A DNA stretch of 64,000 nucleotides from CAXXOK01 sp963675655 (GCA_963675655.1 OY776489.1:1488001-1552000), one strand, 5' to 3'; numbered from the stretch's first letter, positions 16,875-26,394 are shown. The notes: generated by a model not told the origin, from the sequence alone. A program made the numbers and translations.

Positions 16875-17591
16875 TTATATACGGAAGGTGAATTTATCAC
16901 CGCGAATCCATTGCCGGCTGGTGTGCAGGGGCCTGTCGTGCTGGTCGAACACAATTTCATCCAGCAAGAGCAGCGCCTCACCGGGCGCAGTGCCCAGATA
17001 ACGGCTGACGGCGGGCGTGCTGTGCCCCAGCGATATATCGTGTATCGCGCGGCTGGGGATTAACCCGTGCGCCTGCAAAAGCCCATACAGCGACCCGGTT
17101 AGCGTTTCGTACTCCAAAAAGGAGAGCGAGGTGGGGTAGCGGTTATACTCCAGCATTACCGGCTCGTCATCGCACAGGCGCAGACGGCAGATTTCAATGA
17201 TCTGCTCATTCTCGCCAAGGTTCAGCCGCTTACGGTCCTCCGGCGCGGCGGGTTCGCGGCGGCAATCGATTATACGGCTGGCGGCGCTGCGCCCCATGGC
17301 CGTACAAGCGTCCGAAAAGCTGGTAATGTGACCCAGATCACGCGTTAAGCGCGCACTGGCTACATAGGTGCCTTTGCCCTGTCTGCGCACCAGCAGCCCT
17401 TCCTGCACCAGATCCAACAAAGCCTTGCGTACAGTCACCCGGCTTACGCCGTATGTCTGGCAAAGCGTCTGCTCGCTGGGTATGCGTCCGCCGGCGGGAT
17501 ACACGCCCGCCACAATATCATCTTTTAAGTGCCGCATCAGTTGTTGATACAGCGGGTTGGAGCTTCCTTTTTCCAAAGCTGCGTCCGTCAT
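16875..17591 (-). CDS. GntR-family regulator, HutC subfamily
   Basis: The start is ATG 17591 (MTDAALEKGSSNPLYQ) with GGGAGGTGA just upstream. The 238-residue protein has a winged helix-turn-helix (IPSEQTLCQTYGVSRVTVRKAL, about residues 36-58, then GLLVRRQGKGTYVA) and a C-terminal UTRA effector domain (from about residue 80, LNLGENEQIIEICRLR, and LLLLDEIVFDQHDRPLHTSRQWIRGD near the end). Such proteins repress sugar-amine or amino-acid genes and are released by a small sugar or amino-acid effector. The target is not clear from the neighbours, a secreted protein upstream and a NYN protein downstream. Confidence 0.85.
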   Translation of the reverse strand: MTDAALEKGSSNPLYQQLMRHLKDDIVAGVYPAGGRIPSEQTLCQTYGVSRVTVRKALLDLVQEGLLVRRQGKGTYVASARLTRDLGHITSFSDACTAMGRSAASRIIDCRREPAAPEDRKRLNLGENEQIIEICRLRLCDDEPVMLEYNRYPTSLSFLEYETLTGSLYGLLQAHGLIPSRAIHDISLGHSTPAVSRYLGTAPGEALLLLDEIVFDQHDRPLHTSRQWIRGDKFTFRI

Positions 17592-17694
17592 ACGTTCACC
17601 TCCCGGCAACCAGATACAGTATACCGTAAAAGTTGCGAAACGGCAACGCAAACGCCGTATAAACCTATATTTGGGCCGCGGTCAGCGCGCCGGA

Positions 17695-19281
17695 CTATTC
17701 CATAAAGGAGACAAGGATGTCCGTATCATAGGCAAATTGATAAATATCGTTGATGACGCCCGCAGGCATTTCCAGCACGATAGGCGCTAATTTCAGGATC
17801 ATTGTGGGCATCAGCCGCGCCTTGTATTCCTCCAGGAACGTCTCGTTGAGGTTGAAGAAATCGTTTTGCTCGTAGCTGCCTTCTGTAAACACGCTCTTAT
17901 CCACGGTGGAAAGCGTGCCGCTGAAATCCAGCGAAAGCGCGGGAAGCATTGTTTCGGGGTGAATCCAATCTACATGCAAATCCAGCGTGTAAGGCTTCTC
18001 GGCCGCGTCGCGCGTCCAGTTAAAAGCAAACATCAGGGGCTGTACTTCCTGCGTAAAGGTATAACCGGAGGCAGTCAGGGTCAGGTTGCCCTCACCGCCG
18101 AGGTCGCCCTCGCAGGGCATGCCTACGCCCGCGGCTGTCAGGACGATTGCGTCCTCGCCGTCCAGCGCTACGGTTAGTACGGCCGAAAGCGCCGCGCCCA
18201 CATCCTGCGGCGTCCAGGCATAATCAAATGTGACGGTGTAACCTTCGGAGGTCGGCAGGGTAAGGGTAAAGGCGGTGGCGTCGCCGTCCACATGCTTTTC
18301 AAACAGCACCTGATCGCCGATGGAAACGGTCATGCCCTCTGCGCTCTGGGTAACGACCATATCCAGCTCGTCCGGATCGGCCGCTTCCAGCTCGTTTTCC
18401 AGATTGCCCAGCATGTCCAGCGTCATATCGCTGGCGTACAGATCGGTCAGCAGGCAGGTGAAGAAAAAGTAAGCGCGATACAGATCGTTATCGTCGTTGA
18501 CGATCAAATCCAGCGTTTCGCTCAGCTCGTATAAATCTGCATAGGGGACGGTGTAGGTGATGCTGCCGTCAGGCTGCTCGCCATTGGCAATAAAAATGCT
18601 GGTGGGGCCGTCCGCGCCGCCGATGATTGTGGTGCTGGAATCATTGGCTGCCGTATCGGCATCCGCGGCGGTTTGGCCATCTGCGATACCGGCAGTGCTG
18701 TCCGCGGCTGCGGAGGCGGCAGCCGCCGCGCTTGCCAGCGCCTCGGCCTTGGCGTTTTCCAGCGTTTCCACCACAGGGGTGTAATAGCTGTCGCCGATCC
18801 AGTAGGCTGCGTCGGGGTACATCAGCAGTGCCAGGTACTGCGTGGGCAGTTCCATATAGTAGTACGGCTTGAGCATGAACTCCAGAAAATTGTGCATCTG
18901 GAAGTACAGCGTCTCGTCGTTAAAGGCGGGGGAGGAAAGGTAGCGGTAGCTGTGATAGCCGTCGTACACGAACGGTATTTGTTCTTCGCCGTTCAGGTTC
19001 ACAGCGCCATTCAGGTACACACGGCTGTTAGGCGTGAACATCGCCAGCGAATCCATGGCGCCGCTTATGCTCAGCTTTTGCAAAAAGGTCTCCCAGTCCG
19101 TCAGGTGTGCGCTGCTGCCGGCGGGAAAACCGTCCGCGTGCAGCGACAGGCCCAGCGAAAAATCCGTATGGGTTACTTCGCCATCGGGTAAATACGTATC
19201 CGCCAAAGACGCGGCAGGCAACGCAAATAGGCATAACGCCAGCAGAACTGCGAAGGAACGGGACCAGATGGATCGCTTCAT
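17695..19281 (-). CDS. Large secreted protein with an embedded GGADGPTSIF motif
   Basis: The start is ATG 19281 behind AAAGGAGG. A signal peptide (MKRSIWSRSFAVLLALCLFA, cleavage near ASLA-DT) and no lipobox indicate secretion. The 528-residue product is rich in Asp, Leu and Thr. Residues about 175-215 are an Ala-rich linker (ALASAAAAASAAADSTAG) that ends in TTIIGGADGPTSIFIAN at about 217-233. That motif is otherwise known from the sodium-binding region of membrane decarboxylase beta subunits, and its use in a soluble exported protein is odd. The remaining regions show no enzyme motif. The gene lies 83 bp after typA and may share its transcript. Confidence 0.7.
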   Translation of the reverse strand: MKRSIWSRSFAVLLALCLFALPAASLADTYLPDGEVTHTDFSLGLSLHADGFPAGSSAHLTDWETFLQKLSISGAMDSLAMFTPNSRVYLNGAVNLNGEEQIPFVYDGYHSYRYLSSPAFNDETLYFQMHNFLEFMLKPYYYMELPTQYLALLMYPDAAYWIGDSYYTPVVETLENAKAEALASAAAAASAAADSTAGIADGQTAADADTAANDSSTTIIGGADGPTSIFIANGEQPDGSITYTVPYADLYELSETLDLIVNDDNDLYRAYFFFTCLLTDLYASDMTLDMLGNLENELEAADPDELDMVVTQSAEGMTVSIGDQVLFEKHVDGDATAFTLTLPTSEGYTVTFDYAWTPQDVGAALSAVLTVALDGEDAIVLTAAGVGMPCEGDLGGEGNLTLTASGYTFTQEVQPLMFAFNWTRDAAEKPYTLDLHVDWIHPETMLPALSLDFSGTLSTVDKSVFTEGSYEQNDFFNLNETFLEEYKARLMPTMILKLAPIVLEMPAGVINDIYQFAYDTDILVSFME

Positions 19282-19363
19282 GGGAAAACCTCCTTTATCG
19301 CATAGGGCGACATACAACTGTACAACGGTTATCTTTGGCAAATCCCTGCCAGGCGGCGCGAAT

Positions 19364-21199
19364 TTATTCGGTTCTGGCGCGGGCGGCGGCGCGGGCGCGA
19401 TCCTGATGGCTCAATTCGCGCTTGCGCATACGCAGGTTCTTGGGGGTGACCTCCAAAAGCTCGTCATCGTCAATAAATTCCAGACATTCTTCCAGCGTCA
19501 TGGGGTGTATGCCCACCAACCGAAGGCTATCCTCGCTGGAGCTGGCGTTGCGCATGTTGGTTACATGCTTTTGCTTGCATACGTTTACCACCAGATCGTC
19601 CGGCCGGGCGTTCTGGCCGCAGATCATGCCCTTGTATACGGGGGTCTGCGGGGTGATGAACAGCGTGCCGCGCTCCTGCGTGTTAAACAGGCCGTAGCTG
19701 GTGGCCTCGCCGTTTTCAAAGCAGACCAGCGCGCCCACGTTGCGGTGGGGAATATCGCCCTTCACGGGTTCGTAACGCTCGAACACGGCGCTCATGATGC
19801 CTTCGCCGCGCGTATCGGTCATAAATTCGCTGCGGTAACCGAACAGCCCGCGCGAGGGAATGAGAAACTCCAGCCGTACGCGTTCCAGCCCGTGCATGCT
19901 TTCCAGCGTGCCGCGGCGGCGGCCGATTTTTTCGATCACCGCACCTGCGTAAGCTTGCGGTACGTCCGCAACCATGCGCTCGACCGGCTCGTACTTTTTG
20001 CCTTCGATTTCGCGGTAGATAACCTGCGGTTTGCTTACCTGGAATTCGTAGCCCTGACGGCGCATGTTTTCAATAAGAATGCTCAGGTGCAACTCGCCGC
20101 GGCCGCGCACCTCGAAGGCGTCGGGGCTGTCGGTTTCGTTCACGCGCAGGCTTACGTCGGTTTGCAGCTCTTTCATCAGGCGGGCACGCAGGTGGCGGCT
20201 GGTTACATAGTCGCCCTCGCGCCCGGCAAAGGGGCTGTTGTTGACGCTAAAGGTCATGGTCACAGTCGGCTCGGTAATGCTGACAAACGGCAGGGCTTCC
20301 ACCGCCAGCGGGTCGCACACCGTATCGCCGATCTGGATATCTTCCAGACCGCTCATGGCGACGATGTCGCCCATGGAGGCGCTTTCGGCAGGCACGCGTT
20401 TGAGGCCGTCAAAGGTGAACAGGCTCGTCAGGCGCAGCGGCTGGCTGACGGCCTTGGTGTTGTTGTTGGTTTTCACCACGCTCATGTTGGTGGCAAGTGT
20501 GCCGCGGTTGATGCGGCCAATACCGATGCGCCCTACGTACTCGTTATAGTCGATCGTGGATACCAGCACCTGTGCGGGGCCTTCCATATCGCCTTCGGGC
20601 GCGGGAATGTGATCCAGAATGGTTTCAAACAGCGGCACCAGATCATCGCCCGGCTGATCCATATCCAGCGTGGCGGTGCCTTCGCGGGCGGAGGCATACA
20701 CAATGGGGCGATCCAGCGCCGTTTCGTCCGCGCCCAGATCGATAAACAAATCCAGCACCTCGTCCACTACTTCGTCGCAGCGGGCGTCCGGACGATCCAT
20801 TTTGTTAATCACGACGATGACGGGCAGTTTAAGGTTCAGCGCCTTTTGGAGCACGAAACGGGTTTGCGGCATGGGGCCTTCAAAGCTGTCCACCAGCAGT
20901 AAAACGCCGTCCACCATTTTCAGCACGCGCTCCACCTCGCCGCCGAAATCGGCGTGACCCGGTGTATCCACAATGTTAATTTTGGTATTGTTGTAATGTA
21001 CGGCGGTGTTCTTGGCCAAAATGGTAATACCGCGCTCACGCTCAATATCGTTGGAGTCCATTACGCGGTCGACCACCTGCTGGTTTTCGCGGTACGCGCC
21101 GCCCTGCTTGAGCATTTTATCCACCAGCGTGGTCTTGCCGTGGTCAACGTGGGCAATAATGGCAATGTTACGGATATCGTTACGAATCATTCGATTCAT
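19364..21199 (-). CDS. typA: Ribosome-associated translational GTPase TypA/BipA
   Basis: A GTPase that binds the ribosome A site and is needed for growth under stress and low temperature. Motifs: IIAHVDHGKTTLVDKML (G1), RGITILAKNTA (G2), DTPGHADFGGEVERVL (G3), INKMDRPDA (G4), then domains II, III, V and the TypA C-terminal domain (NARPDDLVVNVCKQKHVTN). Length is 611 residues, as usual. I chose ATG 21199 (MNRMIRND), just after AAAGGAAG; ATG 21190 is nearly as good, and the upstream ATG 21220 has no ribosome-binding site. It follows prfC by 45 bp on the same strand, so the two GTPase genes are probably one transcript. Confidence 0.95.
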   Translation of the reverse strand: MNRMIRNDIRNIAIIAHVDHGKTTLVDKMLKQGGAYRENQQVVDRVMDSNDIERERGITILAKNTAVHYNNTKINIVDTPGHADFGGEVERVLKMVDGVLLLVDSFEGPMPQTRFVLQKALNLKLPVIVVINKMDRPDARCDEVVDEVLDLFIDLGADETALDRPIVYASAREGTATLDMDQPGDDLVPLFETILDHIPAPEGDMEGPAQVLVSTIDYNEYVGRIGIGRINRGTLATNMSVVKTNNNTKAVSQPLRLTSLFTFDGLKRVPAESASMGDIVAMSGLEDIQIGDTVCDPLAVEALPFVSITEPTVTMTFSVNNSPFAGREGDYVTSRHLRARLMKELQTDVSLRVNETDSPDAFEVRGRGELHLSILIENMRRQGYEFQVSKPQVIYREIEGKKYEPVERMVADVPQAYAGAVIEKIGRRRGTLESMHGLERVRLEFLIPSRGLFGYRSEFMTDTRGEGIMSAVFERYEPVKGDIPHRNVGALVCFENGEATSYGLFNTQERGTLFITPQTPVYKGMICGQNARPDDLVVNVCKQKHVTNMRNASSSEDSLRLVGIHPMTLEECLEFIDDDELLEVTPKNLRMRKRELSHQDRARAAARARTE

Positions 21200-21244
21200 A
21201 CTTCCTTTCTTTTTCCCCAAACGGGGTTTGCGTAAGCGTGTTGC

Positions 21245-22861
21245 TTACTCGTACACCACACGGCTGGCGGTTTCGGCGAGGGTGAGGCCCTCGTTGTTTT
21301 CCGTCGCCAGGCGGATGGACCATTCGTTTTCAAACAGCAGCACGTCGCGTCCGTCGCCGTCCTTGGCACGGCCGCTGGTGGAGGTGAGCTTGAGCTTATC
21401 TACCGGCACGGAGCTACCCGTAACCCAGCGCACAAAGCGGAAGGAGAGCGTATCCATCAACATGTTTACGCCGTATTCCGCGTTCAGCCGGTGGGTGAGC
21501 ACATCAAACTGCAGCATACCCACCACGCCGCAAAGCAGCTCCTCAAACCCGGTCTCGTTGCGGTTAAACAGCTGTATGGCGCCTTCTTCGGCCAGCTGGG
21601 TAACGCCCTTTAAAAACTGCTTACGCTTCATGCTGTCCTCCGGGCGGATGCGGGCAAAATGCTCCGGCGCAAACACCGGTATAGAGCTGAAGTGCAGCTT
21701 GGGCCCATCGGAAAGCGTATCGCCCAAGTGGAAAAACCCGGGGTCAAAAAGCCCGACAATGTCGCCCGCATAGGCGGTTTGCACGGCTTCGCGCTCGTTG
21801 GCCATAAACTGCTGGGGCTGCTTGAGCTGAATGTTTTTCTCATCCCCGCTCAGCCACACGTTCATGTCCTTTTTAAACTCGCCGGATACCACGCGGATAA
21901 ACGCCAGCCGGTCGCGGTGCGCGGGGTTCATGTTCGCCTGTATCTTGAACACGAAACCGCTGAAAAAATCGCTCTGCGGGGTCACCTCGCCCAGATCGCT
22001 CTTGCGGGAGAGCGGCGGGGGCGTAATATCTAAAAACGATTCCAAAAACGGCTCCACGCCGAAGTTGGTAATGGCCGAACCGAAGAACATGGGCGTAAGC
22101 TGCCCGCTGAGCACCGCCTGCCGGTCAAATGGGTCGCCCGCCACGTCCAATAGCTCAATCTCGTCCTTAAGGCGGCTTAGGTAATGACCCGCCACCTGCT
22201 TTTCCGCATCGGGGGAATCCAGCGGAATCAACGTTTCTTCGGCGCGGCGCGAACCATGCTCGCCTCCGCTGAACAGGTTGATTTCACCGGAATCGCGCAG
22301 GTACACGCCCTGAAAATCCCCATCCACGCCGATGGGCCAGTTCATGGGACAGGTGCGAATGCCCAGCACGTTTTCGATGTCCTCCATCAGGGAAAAGGGG
22401 TCTTTGGCCGCGCGGTCCATTTTATTGACGAACGTAAAAATGGGGATGCCGCGCATACGGCAAACTTTAAACAGTTTGATGGTCTGGGCTTCTACGCCCT
22501 TGGCCGCGTCGATGAGCATCACGGCTGCGTCCGCGGCGACCAGCACGCGGTACGTATCCTCGCTGAAATCCTGATGGCCCGGAGTATCCAGTATGTTGAT
22601 TTTGAAGCCGTTATAGCTGAACTGCATTGCACTGGAGGTAACGCTGATGCCGCGCTGCTTCTCAATATCCATCCAGTCGCTGGTGGCGTGACGTTCGGCC
22701 TTGCGGGCCTTAACGCTGCCGGCCTGCCGTATAGCGCCGCTGTAGAGCAGCAGCTTTTCGGTAAGGGTGGTTTTGCCCGCATCAGGATGGCTGATGATGG
22801 CGAACGTACGGCGCTGCTCGATCTGCGCCTGATGAATTTGGGTGGTGGATAATTGGGTCAT
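21245..22861 (-). CDS. prfC: Peptide chain release factor 3
   Basis: A translational GTPase that removes RF1/RF2 from the ribosome after peptide release. G motifs: IISHPDAGKTTLTEKLL, RGISVTSSAM, LDTPGHQDFSEDTYRVL, FVNKMDR. The RF3-specific segment WMDIEKQRGI and the C-terminal domain (GVVGMLQFDVLTHRL) are present. The 538-residue length fits. It begins the prfC-typA unit behind a good promoter 50 bp upstream. Confidence 0.95.
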   Translation of the reverse strand: MTQLSTTQIHQAQIEQRRTFAIISHPDAGKTTLTEKLLLYSGAIRQAGSVKARKAERHATSDWMDIEKQRGISVTSSAMQFSYNGFKINILDTPGHQDFSEDTYRVLVAADAAVMLIDAAKGVEAQTIKLFKVCRMRGIPIFTFVNKMDRAAKDPFSLMEDIENVLGIRTCPMNWPIGVDGDFQGVYLRDSGEINLFSGGEHGSRRAEETLIPLDSPDAEKQVAGHYLSRLKDEIELLDVAGDPFDRQAVLSGQLTPMFFGSAITNFGVEPFLESFLDITPPPLSRKSDLGEVTPQSDFFSGFVFKIQANMNPAHRDRLAFIRVVSGEFKKDMNVWLSGDEKNIQLKQPQQFMANEREAVQTAYAGDIVGLFDPGFFHLGDTLSDGPKLHFSSIPVFAPEHFARIRPEDSMKRKQFLKGVTQLAEEGAIQLFNRNETGFEELLCGVVGMLQFDVLTHRLNAEYGVNMLMDTLSFRFVRWVTGSSVPVDKLKLTSTSGRAKDGDGRDVLLFENEWSIRLATENNEGLTLAETASRVVYE

Positions 22862-22911
22862 GCCGATTGTTGCCTCCGCTTCGGTGGGTAAAATAGGTGT
22901 CCAAACAAAAT

Positions 22912-22941
22912 ATTGTACAATGGAAAAATGGAAGCTGTCAA
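22912..22941 (-). promoter_or_regulatory. prfC promoter
   Basis: On the minus strand: TTGACA (22936-22941), 18-bp spacer, TACAAT (22912-22917). The rest of the 369-bp gap to the GH94 gene holds the opposite promoter and operator. Confidence 0.8.
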
Positions 22942-23125
22942 GCGCGGAAACGATTGTACTTTCGCGGGTAGCGCGGTTTGGGGAAAAAGCGGGTAAAGGA
23001 TGTGTAAAATAGTATCAAACAGCCCGGATGCGGCATCAAGGTTTTGGCGGCTGCGTTATTTACGCCGGAAAAACAGCGCGCAGGAGGCGGGCGGGGTGCG
23101 CACCGGTAAGGACACGCTGCCCGGC

Positions 23126-23154
23126 TTGCCAAGGCGGATGGATTATGCTAAGAT
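23126..23154 (+). promoter_or_regulatory. Promoter of the GH94 phosphorylase gene
   Basis: TTGCCA (23126-23131), 17-bp spacer ending in TGC, TAAGAT (23149-23154). The operator-like palindrome lies about 50 bp downstream. Confidence 0.65.
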
Positions 23155-23203
23155 AGCCCCAACAAGCCCGCATAAAGAACGCTGTGTTTTTTTATTCGGG
23201 AAC

Positions 23204-23215
23204 GAAAACGTTTTC
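23204..23215 (+). promoter_or_regulatory. LacI/CcpA-type operator
   Basis: GAAAACGTTTTC is a perfect 12-bp palindrome with the central CG typical of LacI-family sites; the wider CGAAAACGTTTTCA differs from the CcpA cre consensus at one base. It sits between promoter and ribosome-binding site, where a bound repressor would block elongation. Confidence 0.65.
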
Positions 23216-23230
23216 ATTGGGAGGAATACC

Positions 23231-25621
23231 ATGCAATACGGCTATTTCGACGAGCAAAAACGCGAATACGTTATCACCCGTCCCGATACGCCCGCACCGT
23301 GGGCGAATTACCTGGGCAGTCCGGCGTACGGCGCGATTATCTCGGTCAACGCGGGCGGGTACAGCTTTGTTAAATCCGGCGCGGCCGGGCGCATCCTGCG
23401 CTACACCTTCAACCAGTTTGACGAGCCGGGGCGCTACCTGTACCTGCGCGATGAGGCAAGCGGGGATTACTGGTCGGCCACGTGGAAGCCCGTCGCCAAG
23501 CCGCTTGCACAATACCATACGGTGTGCCGCCACGGCACGGCGTATACCGCGTTTGAAAGCGAGTACGCGGGCATTTGCACGCAGGCGTTGTATTACGTAC
23601 CCATGGATGCGGAGCACGAGGTGTGGCGGCTGACGGTGGAAAACGTGGGCGACACGCCGCGCACCCTGTCGGCATACGGTTATTGCGAGTTTACCAACGA
23701 CAACAATTACGAGCAGGATTTGGTGAATTTACAATATACGCAATTCATCAGCCGCACTGAGGACTGCGGCGATTATATACTGCACCACAGCAACGAGTAT
23801 TGGGAGCGCCGTGAGGACGGCACCAACGGGCGGGAGCGTTTCTTCGGGCTGGCCGGGGCGAAGGTGGCCGACTGTACCGGCAGCCGCGAAGGGTTCCTCG
23901 GCCGCAGCCGGTTTGACGCGCCCAAGGCGGTCGTGGAAGGGCGCTGCGACGGCAGCCAGTGCTACAACGGCAATCCCTGCGGCGCGCTGCGCGCAGCCCT
24001 GACGCTTGCGCCCGGGGAAAAGCGCACGCTGGTGTTTTTGCTGGGGCAAAAGACGCAGGCGCAGGCGCGCGCCTTGCTGGATGCCTACGCCGCCGCGCCG
24101 GAAGAGACTACGGCAAAAGAGCTTACCGCGCTGCAAACCTACTGGCACGGCAAGCTAAGCCATCTGCATGTACAAACCCCGGATGAGCACTTTAACGCCA
24201 TGGTCAATACTTGGAACGCTTTCCAATGCTTTACCACCGTGGTGTGGAGCCGCGCGGCCTCGCTTACCTACTGCGGGCAGCGCAACGGCTTCGGTTACCG
24301 CGATACCGTGCAGGATATACAGGGTATTATCCATCTGGACCCGGCGCTGGCCAAGCAGCGCATTACCTTTATGCTTTCGGCGCAGGTGCACCATGGCGCG
24401 GGGCTGCCGCTGGTGAAATACACCCACAACCCCGGCCATGAGGATACCCCGGAGCAGGAAAGCTATGTAAAGGAAACGGGACACCCGCATTACCGCGCGG
24501 ACGATGCGCTGTGGCTGTTCCCGACGGTGTACAAGTACATCGCCGAAACCGGCGATATAGGCTACCTTACGCAGGTTATTCCCTATGCCGATCGCGAGGA
24601 AGGCACCGTGCTGGATCACTTGCGGCGCGCTATTCAGTTTAGCATGACGCACCTTGGCCCCCACGGAATGCCCGCCGGGCTGCACGCCGACTGGAACGAT
24701 TGCCTGCGGCTGGGGGAAAAGGGGGAAAGCACGTTTGTCGCTTTCCAGCTGTATTACGCTATGCGGCTGCTGATGGAGCTGGACACGGGCGATGCGGCGT
24801 ACTGCGCCTACCTGCAAACGGAAAGCGAAAAACTGCTTACCGTGCTCAACAGCGAATGCTTTGAGGACGACCGCTTTGTACGCGGGTTTGCTGAAAACGG
24901 CGCGGTGATCGGCAGCAAAGCCGACGCGGAAGCCTCTATGTGGCTCAATCCGCAAAGCTGGGCGGTCATCAGCGGCGGGGCGACGGGGGCGCAGGCCGAT
25001 ACGATTTTGCAAACGGCGCACGACCTGCTCAACACCCCCTGCGGCTTGCAGGTGATGCACCCCTCCTACCGCTACGAGGCGTTCGATGGCGCGCGGATGC
25101 TGCTGTTTAACCCCGGCACCAAGGAAAATGGCGGTATCTTCTGCCAGCCGCAGGGCTGGGCGATACTGGCCGAGGCACTGCAGGGGCACGGCGAGCGCGC
25201 TTTTGCCTACTTTACCGAATCTTCGCCCGCCAGCTTTAACGACTGCGCCGATCTGCGCGTGATTGAGCCGTATGTGCACGGCCAGTTTATCGAGGGCGCG
25301 GAAAGCCCCAATCTGGGGCGCGCACACGTGCACTGGCTTACCGGCACAGCGACGACGGTTATGGTCGGCTGCGTGGAGGGCATCCTCGGGTTGCGCCCCA
25401 CGCCGGAAGGGCTGCTGGTATCCCCTTCGATTCCGGCAGAATGGGACGGCTTTACCATGCGCAAGGTATTTCGCGGCAAAACCATCTTGATCACCGTGGA
25501 TAACGCGGCGCACCGGGAAAGCGGCGTGCGCGGGCTTACGCTCAACGGCAGGGTACATCCCGTGGGCGTAATCCGCGAGGCCGAGCTGCTTGCGGAAAAC
25601 GAGCTGACAGTCACCTTGTAA
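23231..25621 (+). CDS. GH94 glycoside phosphorylase (chitobiose/cellobionate phosphorylase type)
   Basis: Phosphorolytic cleavage of a beta-linked disaccharide to a sugar-1-phosphate plus monosaccharide in the cytoplasm. The start is ATG 23231 behind GGGAGG (MQYGYFDEQKREYVITRPD); the 796-residue length is normal. Family marks: PWANYLGSPAYGAIISVNAGGY at the N-terminus, RNGFGYRDTVQDIQGI in the active-site region, and HADWNDCLRLG holding the catalytic Asp near residue 490. The GFGYRDTVQDI pattern is closer to N,N'-diacetylchitobiose and cellobionic-acid phosphorylases than to classical cellobiose phosphorylase, but the substrate cannot be settled by eye. It is a single gene with its own operator, with no transporter next to it. 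Confidence 0.85.
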   Translation: MQYGYFDEQKREYVITRPDTPAPWANYLGSPAYGAIISVNAGGYSFVKSGAAGRILRYTFNQFDEPGRYLYLRDEASGDYWSATWKPVAKPLAQYHTVCRHGTAYTAFESEYAGICTQALYYVPMDAEHEVWRLTVENVGDTPRTLSAYGYCEFTNDNNYEQDLVNLQYTQFISRTEDCGDYILHHSNEYWERREDGTNGRERFFGLAGAKVADCTGSREGFLGRSRFDAPKAVVEGRCDGSQCYNGNPCGALRAALTLAPGEKRTLVFLLGQKTQAQARALLDAYAAAPEETTAKELTALQTYWHGKLSHLHVQTPDEHFNAMVNTWNAFQCFTTVVWSRAASLTYCGQRNGFGYRDTVQDIQGIIHLDPALAKQRITFMLSAQVHHGAGLPLVKYTHNPGHEDTPEQESYVKETGHPHYRADDALWLFPTVYKYIAETGDIGYLTQVIPYADREEGTVLDHLRRAIQFSMTHLGPHGMPAGLHADWNDCLRLGEKGESTFVAFQLYYAMRLLMELDTGDAAYCAYLQTESEKLLTVLNSECFEDDRFVRGFAENGAVIGSKADAEASMWLNPQSWAVISGGATGAQADTILQTAHDLLNTPCGLQVMHPSYRYEAFDGARMLLFNPGTKENGGIFCQPQGWAILAEALQGHGERAFAYFTESSPASFNDCADLRVIEPYVHGQFIEGAESPNLGRAHVHWLTGTATTVMVGCVEGILGLRPTPEGLLVSPSIPAEWDGFTMRKVFRGKTILITVDNAAHRESGVRGLTLNGRVHPVGVIREAELLAENELTVTL

Positions 25622-25647
25622 CGCTTCCTTTACATGAATATAGTACA

Positions 25648-25674
25648 CGCCCCGTTCCCGTTGGGAATGGGGCG
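25648..25674 (+). terminator. Stem-loop after GH94 gene
   Basis: A 12-bp stem (25648-25659 with 25663-25674, one G-T pair) with a weak T-rich tail, 26 bp past the stop. Confidence 0.6.
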
Positions 25675-25679
25675 TTGGC

Positions 25680-26090
25680 TTGCTAAAAAGACCCATCTGT
25701 ATTGCCAACGACAGGTGGAACGGGGGAGCGCTGTGAAAACCCATCTGCGTTATCAACAGCGGGATCGTTGGGGAAATTATATACAGGCTTGTCAGCGCAT
25801 TCCCTTGCCACTCTTGTTTTCTGGCATCTGCTTTTTCAATAAGCTGCATCTGGAAATTCTTATGTGGAAAACTCGCCCCCTTGCTCTTGCTTCTTGGGCT
25901 CTTGATCCGTTTAAGCAGGCTGCACTTGTACCCCTTGCTTGTTTCTTGGCACTTTGTATTTTGAAACGGGCTTACCGTTTACCTGCAAGATAAGGTTTTA
26001 TAAAAACACTCTCTATGGTAGAAAAGGTGTTTTCAATCGCTAAATGTTGGGTATGTCAAATATAAATCTTATATAAAAGGAGCGATTGTG
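25680..26090. other. Intergenic stretch, no supported gene
   Basis: A frame at 25634-25993 gives a 119-residue product with no ribosome-binding site and no family resemblance. Two related segments occur (ACCCATCTG...near 25690 and near 25739), and the T/C-rich part 25800-25960 repeats CTTGC/CTTGT words. A 7-bp stem AAAACAC/GTGTTTT (26003-26009, 26027-26033) precedes the next gene. Confidence 0.35.
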
Positions 26091-26357
26091 ATGCCTTGCA
26101 CTGTACAGGTAACCGGCGGCCACATGGAACAAAGCGAGATTGACGCCTACATTGCCCGCGCGACAAATAAATACGGACGGGAGCCCAAGCATATTGATAT
26201 GAAGGTAGACGGCGACGAAGTAGAGTTGCATTACGCCTTTGCCGCCCAGCCCTTCCACCGCATCCGCCGGATTACCGGGTATCTGGTGGGGACGCTGGAT
26301 CGCTTTAACAACGGCAAGCGCGCCGAAGAGCGCGACCGCGTAAAACACGGCGTGTAA
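26091..26357 (+). CDS. Small NrdD-like protein (anaerobic ribonucleotide reductase-associated)
   Basis: An 88-residue protein, ATG 26091 after AAAAGGAG with 8-bp spacing. The C-terminal part RIRRITGYLVGTLDRFNNGKRAEERDRVKH matches (by memory) the small proteins annotated as anaerobic ribonucleoside-triphosphate reductase in Clostridia, and the C-terminal YL.GT.DR.N..K..E..DRVKH pattern of NrdD itself. It lacks the glycyl-radical site and the catalytic cysteines, so it cannot be a full reductase. It stands alone, 130 bp before the alcohol dehydrogenase. Confidence 0.6.
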   Translation: MPCTVQVTGGHMEQSEIDAYIARATNKYGREPKHIDMKVDGDEVELHYAFAAQPFHRIRRITGYLVGTLDRFNNGKRAEERDRVKHGV

Positions 26358-26394
26358 AAACGCCGCCGGGCGTGGAAAAAATCATCCTCCGGCC

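Noticed and set aside
19034..20902. A 622-residue open frame on the plus strand
   Set aside because: Antisense to typA; Ala/His/Gln-rich composition typical of shadow frames.
24155..25849. A 564-residue open frame on the minus strand
   Set aside because: It lies antisense over the well-supported GH94 gene and is a by-product of GC-rich third positions; its product has no motif.
25634..25993. Possible small protein of 119 residues
   Set aside because: No ribosome-binding site, overlaps a terminator stem, odd composition and no recognisable family.
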